Made by a program: the position numbers and the translations under genes. Below the pieces are notes generated by a model. It was given only the letters and a program-made list of their open reading frames with translations. It was not told where the DNA came from and ran no database searches. Source: CAYVLI01 sp964452105 [NCBI: uncultured Nitrospinota bacterium] (GTDB lineage: Bacteria > JAUXIQ01). From it: a stretch of DNA of 8,048 nucleotides. Shown piece by piece: positions 1-6,991 of this stretch (the first letter of the stretch is position 1; the number at the start of each line of letters is the position of its first letter). Location: the NCBI GenBank assembly GCA_964452105.1, contig CAYVLI010000017.1:1-8048 (forward strand), given 5' to 3'.

Positions 1-1
1 A

Positions 2-1996
2 AAGGTCGAATATCAGAAGCTTACCCCGGTCTTTGACGCCGAAGAGGCCATGAGCACTGACCCCCCGATTATACTCCACCCGGATCTCGAACAGGAAATC
101 CACCCTTATTTCGGCATTCAGTTCGACCCTCGAAGGCCCAACGTCTATCAACACTCACGTATTTACAAAGGGGATATAGAGCAAGGTTTTCGAGAGTCGG
201 ACCTCGTGGTGGAGAAGAGATACGCAACGGCAATGATAAACCATGCCGCCATCGAACCGCACTCATATCTGGCTCGGGTGGACCCGGAAGGCTCGATAAC
301 CGTGTGGAGCACCAATCAGGCCCCTCACATGGCGGCAGATGCCATCTCCCAGGCCCTGAACATTCCTGCTCACCGCATAAGGGTCATCGCCCCTTACATA
401 GGAGGGGGTTTTGGTGGGAAATTGGAGATAAGGGGAGAGCCCATCTGTGCCGCTCTTGCGTTGAAGACAAGGCGACCGGTCAAATTAGTATATACCCGGC
501 AGGAGGTTTTCTCGCATACCTCGGTCAGACACCCTTTCGTCATATACGTTAAGGATGGGGTAAAAAGAGATGGAAAGATAATGGCGCGCCAGGTCAGGTA
601 CATTCTCAATAGCGGCGCTTATGCCGGTTCCGGACACTGGGTCCCAAAATACGCCGCCTTCAGCGCGATAAACAGTTACTCCCTGCCCAACGTGAAGATC
701 GATGCCTATGCAGTTTACACAAACCAGCAGGTTGGGGGAGCCTTCCGGGGGTTCGGTTGCTCGCAAAGCCTGTGGGCGCTGGAAATGCAAATGGATGAGA
801 TCGCCTACCGGCTTGGGATAGACCCGGTGGAGCTGCGCAAGATTAACCTGCTCAAGGAGGGGGATTACAACGCGGCAGGGGAGAAAATGCAGGCCGTGGG
901 GAGTGGGAAGTGCCTTGAAAAAGCGGAGCGAGAGTTGTCTGCCGCCAGGGGGAAAGCTGTTAAGACATCCGGAGAATGGGTTCGAGGAAGGGGGCTGGCG
1001 CTGGCTACCATCATGAGTGTAGCCCCGACCCTGGCCAGCGTTCACCTCAAAGTTTTTGAAGATGGTTTTCTGGAAATACGGTCCGGCGCTATAGAGCACG
1101 GGCAGGGTGCGCACACAGTCCTATCCCAGATCGCCGCCGAAGAGTTCGGCATCTCGGTTGAGAAAGTGAAGGTGATGCCGGTGGACACCTTCCTCTCCCC
1201 GGTGGACATGGGGGCCATTTCTTCGAGGCAGACCTTTAACAGCGGCAACGCCCTCCGCATGGCCTGCGGGGATGCGAAGAAGCAGATTTTCGAAAAAGCG
1301 GCACAAAAGATGGAAGCCTCGCCGGATGACATGGAGACCAGGGGTGGAAAAATTTTCGTCAGAGGCGCCCCCAGCAAAGCAATAGAAATTAAGGATATAT
1401 TCTCACCCATGTTTATGGCCGGACGTTACTACGGGGTGGGTGGGGAATTGATGGGAAAAGCCGTTTGGAATCAGCCTGCTGGCAGGATCGACAAGGACAG
1501 CGGGCGTCTCATACCCGGGGGAAAAGTGGAAAGGATCTCGGCCTTCCACATGCCCGCCGTACAGGCAGTGGAAGTGGAGGTGAACGTAAACACCGGCCAG
1601 GTCCGGGTAGTGAAGTTCATAGGAATCAACGATGTCGGCAAGGCCATCAACCCCACCATGGTGGAAGGACAGATAAATGGAGGTATGGGCATGGGTATAG
1701 GCTCCACCCTCTTCGAGGAGATGGTCTTCGATAAGGGGGCTGTAGCAAACCCTTCCTTCATGGATTACAAGTTACCCACGGCCATGGATATTCCTCCTTG
1801 TGATGAAACGCTATCAGAGATAGTGGAGGTGCCCATGGACACCGGCCCATACGGTGCGAAAGGTGTGGGGGAAGCGGTTATGGTGGCCGTGGCGCCAGCC
1901 ATCGGTAACGCAATATATGACGCCGTGGGGGTGAGGATAACGGAACTGCCCATAACCCCGGAGAAAATCTTGAAAGCCTTAAGAGAAAAAGCATGA
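2..1996 (+). CDS. Xanthine dehydrogenase-family molybdopterin-binding large subunit, 5' truncated (copy 1)
   Basis: This is the catalytic subunit of a molybdenum hydroxylase, carrying the Mo-molybdopterin cofactor that hydroxylates the substrate. The frame is open from base 2. The ATG at 50 is internal, because the 16 codons before it (ending FDAEEAM) match the end of the aldehyde oxidase/xanthine dehydrogenase hammerhead domain and align with residues 119-134 of the second copy (3417-5693). About 118 N-terminal residues are therefore missing and 664 are visible. Seen motifs: GGGFGGK (401-421), AFRGFG loop (740-757), EHGQG (about 1094-1108), SSRQT (1220-1234) and GVGEA, with the probable catalytic Glu at 1871-1873 (equivalent to bovine XDH Glu1261). 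The loop is not the AYRCSFR type of CO dehydrogenase. Leu replaces bovine Glu802 and Tyr (650-652) replaces Arg880, so xanthine is an unlikely substrate. No signal peptide can be judged because the N-terminus is absent. Family assignment is very secure; substrate is unknown. Confidence 0.95.
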   Translation, partial: KVEYQKLTPVFDAEEAMSTDPPIILHPDLEQEIHPYFGIQFDPRRPNVYQHSRIYKGDIEQGFRESDLVVEKRYATAMINHAAIEPHSYLARVDPEGSITVWSTNQAPHMAADAISQALNIPAHRIRVIAPYIGGGFGGKLEIRGEPICAALALKTRRPVKLVYTRQEVFSHTSVRHPFVIYVKDGVKRDGKIMARQVRYILNSGAYAGSGHWVPKYAAFSAINSYSLPNVKIDAYAVYTNQQVGGAFRGFGCSQSLWALEMQMDEIAYRLGIDPVELRKINLLKEGDYNAAGEKMQAVGSGKCLEKAERELSAARGKAVKTSGEWVRGRGLALATIMSVAPTLASVHLKVFEDGFLEIRSGAIEHGQGAHTVLSQIAAEEFGISVEKVKVMPVDTFLSPVDMGAISSRQTFNSGNALRMACGDAKKQIFEKAAQKMEASPDDMETRGGKIFVRGAPSKAIEIKDIFSPMFMAGRYYGVGGELMGKAVWNQPAGRIDKDSGRLIPGGKVERISAFHMPAVQAVEVEVNVNTGQVRVVKFIGINDVGKAINPTMVEGQINGGMGMGIGSTLFEEMVFDKGAVANPSFMDYKLPTAMDIPPCDETLSEIVEVPMDTGPYGAKGVGEAVMVAVAPAIGNAIYDAVGVRITELPITPEKILKALREKA

Positions 1997-2009
1997 ACCC
2001 CACGGTTCA
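1994..2009 (+). other. Small perfect stem-loop overlapping the first large-subunit stop codon
   Basis: TGAACC (1994-1999) pairs with GGTTCA (2004-2009) around a four-base CCAC loop, and the left arm includes the TGA stop. No run of T follows, so it does not look like an intrinsic terminator. It may simply be chance, or may affect mRNA processing between the first large subunit and the CoxG-like gene. Confidence 0.25.
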
Positions 2010-2036
2010 CAGGGGCGCTTAGCTCCGATTTACGTG

Positions 2037-2044
2037 AAGGGGAG
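2037..2044 (+). promoter_or_regulatory. Ribosome binding site fixing the CoxG-like start
   Basis: AAGGGGAG lies seven bases before ATG 2052. It lies inside the reading frame that would begin at GTG 2034, so it supports ATG 2052 and argues against the longer start. A five-base complement, GCTCC (2022-2026), could pair with GGAGC (2041-2045) and partly mask it, but this is weak. Confidence 0.7.
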
Positions 2045-2051
2045 CACCTCC

Positions 2052-2519
2052 ATGCCAGTAATCGAAGAGAGCTTCACCATTAAAGCTCCCGCACAGAAGG
2101 TTTGGGATTTCCTCATGAATGTCGAGGAGATGGGAGCCTGTGTCCCCGGGTGTGAAACGGTAAACCTCATCGACCAGAACACATTCGAAGTCACCCTCAA
2201 AGCCAGGTTAGGCTTCATAACGGTCCACCCCACTTTGAGGATAACCGTTTACGAAAAAAACCCTCCCTGCCATCTCAAATCCTCGGCTACCGGGAAGGAC
2301 AGTGACCGCGCCTCGACGTTTGACCTCAAAAATTCGTTGGACCTGAAAGCCATATCTGAGAGTGAAACAGAGGTCGGCTTTCGGTCTGAGATAAACATCG
2401 CCGGCAAGCTGGCCAGGTTCGGCTTCAGCATCTTCCAGGACAGATTCAAGAAGCAGAACAAAGAATTTACCTCCAGGCTCAAGTCCCGCCTGGAGAACGG
2501 GAGCACTGATACACATTGA
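2052..2519 (+). CDS. CoxG-like SRPBCC-fold protein
   Basis: This 155-residue protein belongs to the CoxG / carbon monoxide dehydrogenase subunit G family, which has an SRPBCC (START-like) ligand-binding fold. Seen: the N-terminal beta strand and helix IEESFTIKAPAQKVWDFL (residues 4-21), then the characteristic turn around VPGCE (31-35), an alternating beta region, and a long C-terminal amphipathic helix from about residue 117. CoxG of carboxydotrophs is described as helping to anchor the dehydrogenase to the membrane and has a C-terminal extension. Here the chain ends just after the SRPBCC domain and shows no hydrophobic anchor, so membrane recruitment is not supported by the sequence. The gene sits between the first large subunit and the FAD subunit, 18 bases before the latter, so it is surely cotranscribed. 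A role in enzyme assembly or substrate handling is inference. The start is ATG 2052, chosen by its Shine-Dalgarno; GTG 2034 would add six residues. Confidence 0.88.
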   Translation: MPVIEESFTIKAPAQKVWDFLMNVEEMGACVPGCETVNLIDQNTFEVTLKARLGFITVHPTLRITVYEKNPPCHLKSSATGKDSDRASTFDLKNSLDLKAISESETEVGFRSEINIAGKLARFGFSIFQDRFKKQNKEFTSRLKSRLENGSTDTH

Positions 2520-2523
2520 AAAG

Positions 2524-2530
2524 AGAAGGA
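2524..2530 (+). promoter_or_regulatory. Ribosome binding site supporting a TTG start
   Basis: AGAAGGA sits seven bases before TTG 2538. There is no ATG or GTG nearby that would preserve the conserved N-terminus of the FAD subunit, so this site decides the unusual TTG initiation codon. Confidence 0.7.
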
Positions 2531-2537
2531 CGGCTCA

Positions 2538-3401
2538 TTGCGAAACATAGCATACGTGAGGCCTGAAACGGTCGATGAAGCATGTTCGCTCCTGGCGCAA
2601 CACGGTGAGGGTGCCAGAGTCATAGCCGGCGGCGTGGCAATGACCATCCTCTTGAAAGAGAGGTTGATCGAACCCGATATACTGGTGGATATCGAGAGCA
2701 TCTCCTCCCTGAGACATATCTCTGAATATGATGGCGGGCTCAGGCTGGGCGCCTTATGCACCCATCGTGAAATAGAAAAGAGTCCCCTCGTGAGGGAAAA
2801 ATTTCCTTTCCTCAGCCAGGCGGCGGAACATATCGGATGTGTCCAGATCAGAAACGCAGGCACCGTGGGGGGAAGCCTCTGCCATGCCGACCCGGCCTCA
2901 GACCTTCCCCCCCTGCTCATTTCGGTTGGGGCCCAGGTGAGCCTGCATGGTCCGCAGGGCGAAAGGAGGGTGCTCCTGGAAGATTTCTTCACCGACTATT
3001 ACCAAACGGCCCTCGATGAAGGTGAAATCCTGACCGAAATCTATCTGCCCCCTTTCTCGGCCCGGAGCGGCGCGAGCTACATGAAATTCGTGATGCGGGA
3101 GGGGGATATGGCTATTGCAAGCGCGGCAGCGATGGCAACCCTGGATAAAAACAAGGAGAGATGTGTCGAAGTCAGGGTTGTGCTGGGAGCGGCCGGGCCG
3201 ACGCCCATGAGGGTGGGAGAGGCTGAAAAAGCTCTACGGGATAAACCGGCGAGAGAAGAGTTCATAAAAAATGCCGCGAATGCGGCCATGGAAGCCTCAC
3301 AGCCACTCCCGGACTCCAGTGGCTCGGAAGAGTACAAACGCGAGATGATCGGAGTAATGACCAGACGCGCCATCTCCAGGGCGTTCCAGGCAGCATCATA
3401 A
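2538..3401 (+). CDS. FAD-binding medium subunit of molybdenum hydroxylase (CoxM/XdhB-like)
   Basis: This 287-residue medium subunit binds FAD and passes electrons from the iron-sulfur clusters to the external acceptor. Length is normal for the CoxM family. Seen: an N-terminal PCMH-type FAD domain (about residues 1-172) with the two flavin motifs, AGGVAM (30-35, family form AGGxxL) and TVGGSLCHADPASD (109-122, family form TIGGNLAxAxPxxD). A C-terminal CO-dehydrogenase-flavoprotein domain follows (about 178-285), with VRVVLGAAGPTPMR at 212-225. There is no cysteine-rich insertion after residue 116, so it lacks the extra [4Fe-4S] loop of 4-hydroxybenzoyl-CoA reductase beta subunits. Translation starts at TTG with a good Shine-Dalgarno. 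The gene is 15 bases before the second large subunit and 18 bases after the CoxG-like gene, so it belongs to the same operon. One FAD subunit may serve both large subunits; that is inference. Confidence 0.95.
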   Translation: MRNIAYVRPETVDEACSLLAQHGEGARVIAGGVAMTILLKERLIEPDILVDIESISSLRHISEYDGGLRLGALCTHREIEKSPLVREKFPFLSQAAEHIGCVQIRNAGTVGGSLCHADPASDLPPLLISVGAQVSLHGPQGERRVLLEDFFTDYYQTALDEGEILTEIYLPPFSARSGASYMKFVMREGDMAIASAAAMATLDKNKERCVEVRVVLGAAGPTPMRVGEAEKALRDKPAREEFIKNAANAAMEASQPLPDSSGSEEYKREMIGVMTRRAISRAFQAAS

Positions 3402-3416
3402 TCCAAGGCGATAACT

Positions 3417-5693
3417 ATGGATGAACTGACGGTGATAGGAGAGAAGGTTCCCCGTGTAGATGCAAGGGTAAAAGTCACGGGCAAGGCTGTGTACGTGGAT
3501 GACGTTTATTTGCCGGGCATGTTGAAGGGTAAGATTCTTCGCAGTCCTTACCCCCATGCCAGGATCATCCGCATCGATACCTCTCAGGCAGAGCAGGTCA
3601 CCGGCGTTCGAGCAGTGATCACGGCAAAAGACGTGCCTGATGCCTGTTACGGCGCCTGCTATCTGGACCAACCCATGTTGGCTCGTGAAAAGGTTCGCTA
3701 CGTGGGGGATAACGTGGCAGCCGTGGCGGCCGATGATGAGGAGACAGCGCTGGAAGCCTGCAACCTTATCGAAGTCGAATATGAGGAACTGCCGGCCCTG
3801 TTCGATCCCATAGACGCCATGGCCTCCGACGCACCCCTGATACATGAGCGCCTGGCGGAATACGACCTGCTCCTGCCATTAGCCCGATTGGTGGAAAATT
3901 CGAACATCCACAACCATTTTCAATTACGTAAGGGAAACATGGAAAAAGCGTTCCAGGAAGCGGACCTTGTGGTGGAAAACCGCTTCATCGCTCCCATGAT
4001 ACAACACTGTTACCTGGAACCCTTCGGCGCGGTGGTTAATATAGATGGACAGGGAAACCTAACCTGCTGGGCGAGCACCCAGGGCATAAGGTGGATGCAG
4101 CGAAGCCTCCATGACCTGCTGCGGATCGATCGCAGCAAGATAAGGATCATCGTTCCGTACGTTGGAGGCGGATTTGGCGGTAAGGGCGATATAGGCGCTG
4201 CGGCCATCTGCGCGGCCCTGGCTCAGAAGACCGGCAGACCGGTGAAAATCATCTTTTCACGTGAAGAGATATTCCTTTCCGGCAACAACCGGGTGCCGGT
4301 GATAACCTGCCTCAAGGACGGCGTGAAAAAAGACGGGACCTTTCTGGCCCGTGAAGTGAAGGTAATCATGGATTCGGGAGCCTACTCTGGCATGACCTCC
4401 ATGATAGTAACCAACGCCGGCTTCGGGGCCTCCGGGCCGTACGACATTCCCAACGTCAAGATAGATGCATATGGGGTTTATACCAATAATGTACCGGGCA
4501 GTGCCTTTCGCGGTTTCGGAACTCCGGAAATAGAATGGGCGCTTGAATCGAACATGGACATCATAGCCGAAAAACTGGGGATAGACCGCGTTACCATACG
4601 CCTGAAGAACGCCTACAAAAACGGGAGCATCTCTGCCACCGGCGAGAAACTTCAGAGCGTGGGCCTTGAAGAGACCATCAGTAAGGCTACACAGGCTGCG
4701 GAGTTTCAGAAACCAGCCGGGCTGCCCGCCAGAGGAAAGGGCATAGCCTCGGCACACAAGTACAGTATGGCTCCAGGTGCGGCGTGCGCATACGTCGAGG
4801 TGAAGATTGACGGCTCCCTGGAGTTGCGTCAGGCAGTAGTGGAGCTGGGGCAGGGGTCCAACACGGTGCTGGCGCAAATGGTGGCCGAAGAGTTCAAGGT
4901 CCCGCTGGATAAGGTTACAGTGGCCCTCAACGATACAACCACGACTCCTTTCGACCTCATGACCGGTTCCAGCCGAGCTACCTACAACATGGGCAACGCA
5001 GTCAGGCTCGCCTGCGAGGATGCCAGGAGGCAGGTGCGCGACAGAGCGGCGGAAATTCTGGAGGCCAGGGCAGACGACCTGATAGTGGAAAATGGAACGG
5101 TTTTCGTGCAAGGAGTGCCCGAAAAATTTATCCCCTTCAGAAAGCTTTTCGCACATGGTGGATATCCGCTTCTCATCGGAAGCGGTACTTTCAACCAGAC
5201 CGCCAGAACAGTTGACCTGGAAACAGGCCAGTCGGAGCGCCCCTGCGCATTCTGGATGTATTCCACCCAGTGCACCGAGGTTGAAGTGGATGAAGAAACG
5301 GGCCAGGTTAGGGTAATGGGGTTTACGGCTGCTCACGACGTTGGCAAGGCCATTAACCCAGACCTGGTGAAAGGGCAGATTGTTGGAGGCGTGGTCCAGG
5401 GACAGAGTATCGCCCTCATGGAAAAAGTAGAAATGGAAAATGGCAGGATTCTTAATGCAAACTTCCTCGATTACAAGGTGGGCACCGTTAATGAAACACC
5501 CGGCTATATAACTCCCATCATTGTCGAGGAAGCCCATCCGGAAGGACCTTATGGTGCAAAGGGAGTCGGTGAGGGCGTCCTCGCACCCACTGCGGCAGCT
5601 CTTGGTAACGCCGTTTATGATGCCGTGGGGGTCAGGATTTACGACCTACCCCTTACTCCGGAAAAGATATATATGGCCCTTAAAAAACGATAG
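3417..5693 (+). CDS. Xanthine dehydrogenase-family molybdopterin-binding large subunit, complete (copy 2)
   Basis: This complete 758-residue catalytic subunit is the second large subunit in the operon and has normal family length. Domains: N-terminal hammerhead domain (about 17-127), then first and second molybdopterin-binding domains (about 150-400 and 420-690). Seen motifs: GGGFGGK (250-256), AFRGFG (363-368), ELGQG (476-480), GSSRAT (517-522), DVGKAINP (641-648) and GVGEG, with probable catalytic Glu719. As in copy 1 the active-site loop is XDH-like (Phe367 matches bovine Phe914) rather than CoxSFR. Gly257 and Asn333 replace the xanthine-binding Glu802 and Arg880. These pocket residues also differ from copy 1 (Leu and Tyr), which suggests that the two copies handle different substrates or that one has a specialised role. 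No signal peptide is seen, so the protein is probably cytoplasmic. The start at ATG 3417 has a weak AAGG eight bases upstream and gives the expected family N-terminus. Confidence 0.96.
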   Translation: MDELTVIGEKVPRVDARVKVTGKAVYVDDVYLPGMLKGKILRSPYPHARIIRIDTSQAEQVTGVRAVITAKDVPDACYGACYLDQPMLAREKVRYVGDNVAAVAADDEETALEACNLIEVEYEELPALFDPIDAMASDAPLIHERLAEYDLLLPLARLVENSNIHNHFQLRKGNMEKAFQEADLVVENRFIAPMIQHCYLEPFGAVVNIDGQGNLTCWASTQGIRWMQRSLHDLLRIDRSKIRIIVPYVGGGFGGKGDIGAAAICAALAQKTGRPVKIIFSREEIFLSGNNRVPVITCLKDGVKKDGTFLAREVKVIMDSGAYSGMTSMIVTNAGFGASGPYDIPNVKIDAYGVYTNNVPGSAFRGFGTPEIEWALESNMDIIAEKLGIDRVTIRLKNAYKNGSISATGEKLQSVGLEETISKATQAAEFQKPAGLPARGKGIASAHKYSMAPGAACAYVEVKIDGSLELRQAVVELGQGSNTVLAQMVAEEFKVPLDKVTVALNDTTTTPFDLMTGSSRATYNMGNAVRLACEDARRQVRDRAAEILEARADDLIVENGTVFVQGVPEKFIPFRKLFAHGGYPLLIGSGTFNQTARTVDLETGQSERPCAFWMYSTQCTEVEVDEETGQVRVMGFTAAHDVGKAINPDLVKGQIVGGVVQGQSIALMEKVEMENGRILNANFLDYKVGTVNETPGYITPIIVEEAHPEGPYGAKGVGEGVLAPTAAALGNAVYDAVGVRIYDLPLTPEKIYMALKKR

Positions 5694-5761
5694 TGGACCA
5701 TCCTCATGCCGCCACCTCTCCGTGTCCCCGGGCGCAACCAGATATAGACTCCTCCGCAGTT
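5694..5761. other. Convergent intergenic gap without a clear terminator
   Basis: Only 68 bases separate the stop of the second large subunit from the stop of the VWA gene on the other strand. I looked for GC-rich hairpins followed by T runs on both strands and saw none. The CCCGGG at about 5728-5733 is only a six-base palindrome. Transcripts from the two operons probably end by another mechanism or overlap. Confidence 0.5.
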
Positions 5762-6937
5762 TCAGGGGCACATTCGAGGCAGCTTTCGGGCGAACTCCTC
5801 CAGGCTGGCAAGATTGTGAGCGGGCATCAGGTAATGGATATACTTCATGGCTGCCTGCATTCCTTTGCATATAGGCTCATAATCGGGCAATCCACACAAG
5901 GGGTTGAGCCATATAATCCTGTAAGCGGATTGTCGCAAACGGCGCATCTCGTGTCCCAGCAGTTCTGAATCACCCCTGTCCCATCCATCGCTCACGATGA
6001 TGAGCACGGTGTGTGAATCCACCATGGCAGCGGCATACGTGGTATTAAAAGTTCGCAGGCAACCTCCTGTATTAGTGCCTCCAGACCAGTCCTTAACCTC
6101 TTTCCCCATACGAGCGAAGGCGTCATCGACACTTCGGTTTATCAGGAGGGACGTTATGCGTGTCAACCTGGTACTGAAAACGAAGGTCTCCACAGAAATC
6201 CGCCTGTTTTGCATGGCATACATGAAGCGAGTAAAGAACCTGCTGTAGGAGTCCATGGAACCGCTGACATCGCAAAGCAAGACGAGTTTTATCTTTTTGG
6301 GTTTTCGCTCGCTCATTATGAGGTTCAATGGCTCGCCGCCCTGCTTAACGATGTGCCTGAAGCTTCGCCGCAAGTCCACCAGACCCCCGCTGGTTCTGCG
6401 CCGTTTCCTACGGCTGAGCCGTGTGTTCAATTTCCTGGATAACTCCTCTATGGTGCTCTGCAGTTGAACCACTTCCTTATCGTCGAAGAGATCAAAATCC
6501 TTGTTTCCAAGGATTTCCACCGGGCTGTACTCCACGGTTTGTCGATCCCGGCCGCGGTCTGTTTCCATATCCACTTGCTCTTCTTCCAGAAGTCGGCCGA
6601 TTTCCCTCTCCCCATCGTATATCACATCGGCTTCGCCGGAGGAGTGTAGCCCGATTCCGGCCCGGACCATAAAGTCCTCCAGATTCTCTCCCCGGTCTTC
6701 CCAGAAGATTTTAAAGCACCTGTCGAATATCTCTATCTCATCGCTTTTGCTCAACATGGTGCAACGAAGCGTCCAGTAGAAATCGGTCCTGCTTCCCAGG
6801 CTCGTATTTGCCACCCCCTCCAAAGCGGTGAGAACCTGTTTAGTGGATACCCTCGCTCCTTCGCTTCTCAAAAAGCGCGAGAAAGTGATAATATTTCGAA
6901 GAAGCCCCCGACTTTCCATTGGTGCAGCGGTTGCCAT
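5762..6937 (-). CDS. CoxE-like VWA-domain protein
   Basis: This 391-residue protein is of the CoxE / VWA-containing type that partners MoxR AAA+ ATPases. Seen: a helical N-terminal region with LLRNIITFSRFLRSEG (12-27), typical of the family; a long charged linker (about 100-185) with an acidic part and a very basic stretch RLSRRKRRR (173-181); then a von Willebrand A domain (about 215-385). The MIDAS metal site is intact: DVSGS at 223-227 (bases 6257-6271), Thr288 in GGTNTG, and Asp317 in SDGWD. There is no signal peptide or membrane segment, so the protein is cytoplasmic. It is the second gene of a - strand operon, 54 bases after the MoxR-type ATPase. In carboxydotrophs the CoxD/CoxE proteins are linked to maturation of the Mo active site; the same role for the adjacent hydroxylase is inferred from context. 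Start ATG 6937 has a purine-rich AAAGAGA (6944-6950) upstream; the in-frame ATG six codons later has none. Confidence 0.93.
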   Translation of the reverse strand: MATAAPMESRGLLRNIITFSRFLRSEGARVSTKQVLTALEGVANTSLGSRTDFYWTLRCTMLSKSDEIEIFDRCFKIFWEDRGENLEDFMVRAGIGLHSSGEADVIYDGEREIGRLLEEEQVDMETDRGRDRQTVEYSPVEILGNKDFDLFDDKEVVQLQSTIEELSRKLNTRLSRRKRRRTSGGLVDLRRSFRHIVKQGGEPLNLIMSERKPKKIKLVLLCDVSGSMDSYSRFFTRFMYAMQNRRISVETFVFSTRLTRITSLLINRSVDDAFARMGKEVKDWSGGTNTGGCLRTFNTTYAAAMVDSHTVLIIVSDGWDRGDSELLGHEMRRLRQSAYRIIWLNPLCGLPDYEPICKGMQAAMKYIHYLMPAHNLASLEEFARKLPRMCP

Positions 6938-6991
6938 GGTTTATCTCTTTTTATCGTACGACGGTGAGATTGAAACTCATTGTGCCCGAAC
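6938..6991 (-). other. Short spacer between the MoxR-type and VWA genes
   Basis: This 54-base gap holds the AAAGAGA ribosome binding site of the VWA gene (6944-6950) and an eight-base palindrome TCGTACGA (6954-6961). I see no promoter or terminator of credible strength, so the two genes are probably one transcript. Confidence 0.45.

Noticed and set aside
485-1114. A 209-residue - strand frame within the first large subunit
   Set aside because: It is antisense to conserved molybdopterin-binding sequence and is rich in Pro, Arg and Gly in a way typical of shadow frames.
2249-2992. A 247-residue - strand frame spanning the CoxG-like and FAD genes
   Set aside because: It runs antisense across two well-supported genes and their spacer, and shows no domain of its own.
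2538-3401. Identity as the 4-hydroxybenzoyl-CoA reductase beta subunit
   Set aside because: There is no inserted loop with four cysteines for the extra [4Fe-4S] cluster, and the length fits plain CoxM.
4257-5537. A 426-residue open frame on the - strand inside the second large subunit
   Set aside because: It lies wholly antisense to a gene with complete family motifs, has no recognisable domain and no good ribosome site. Long antisense frames are common opposite codon-biased genes.
3417-5693. Naming the second large subunit as CoxL of aerobic CO dehydrogenase
   Set aside because: The active-site loop reads AFRGFG and not AYRCSFR, so the copper-binding Cys is absent.
6954-6961. The palindrome TCGTACGA between the two - strand genes as an operator
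   Set aside because: Eight bases of symmetry are easily found by chance, there is no second copy nearby, and no promoter accompanies it.
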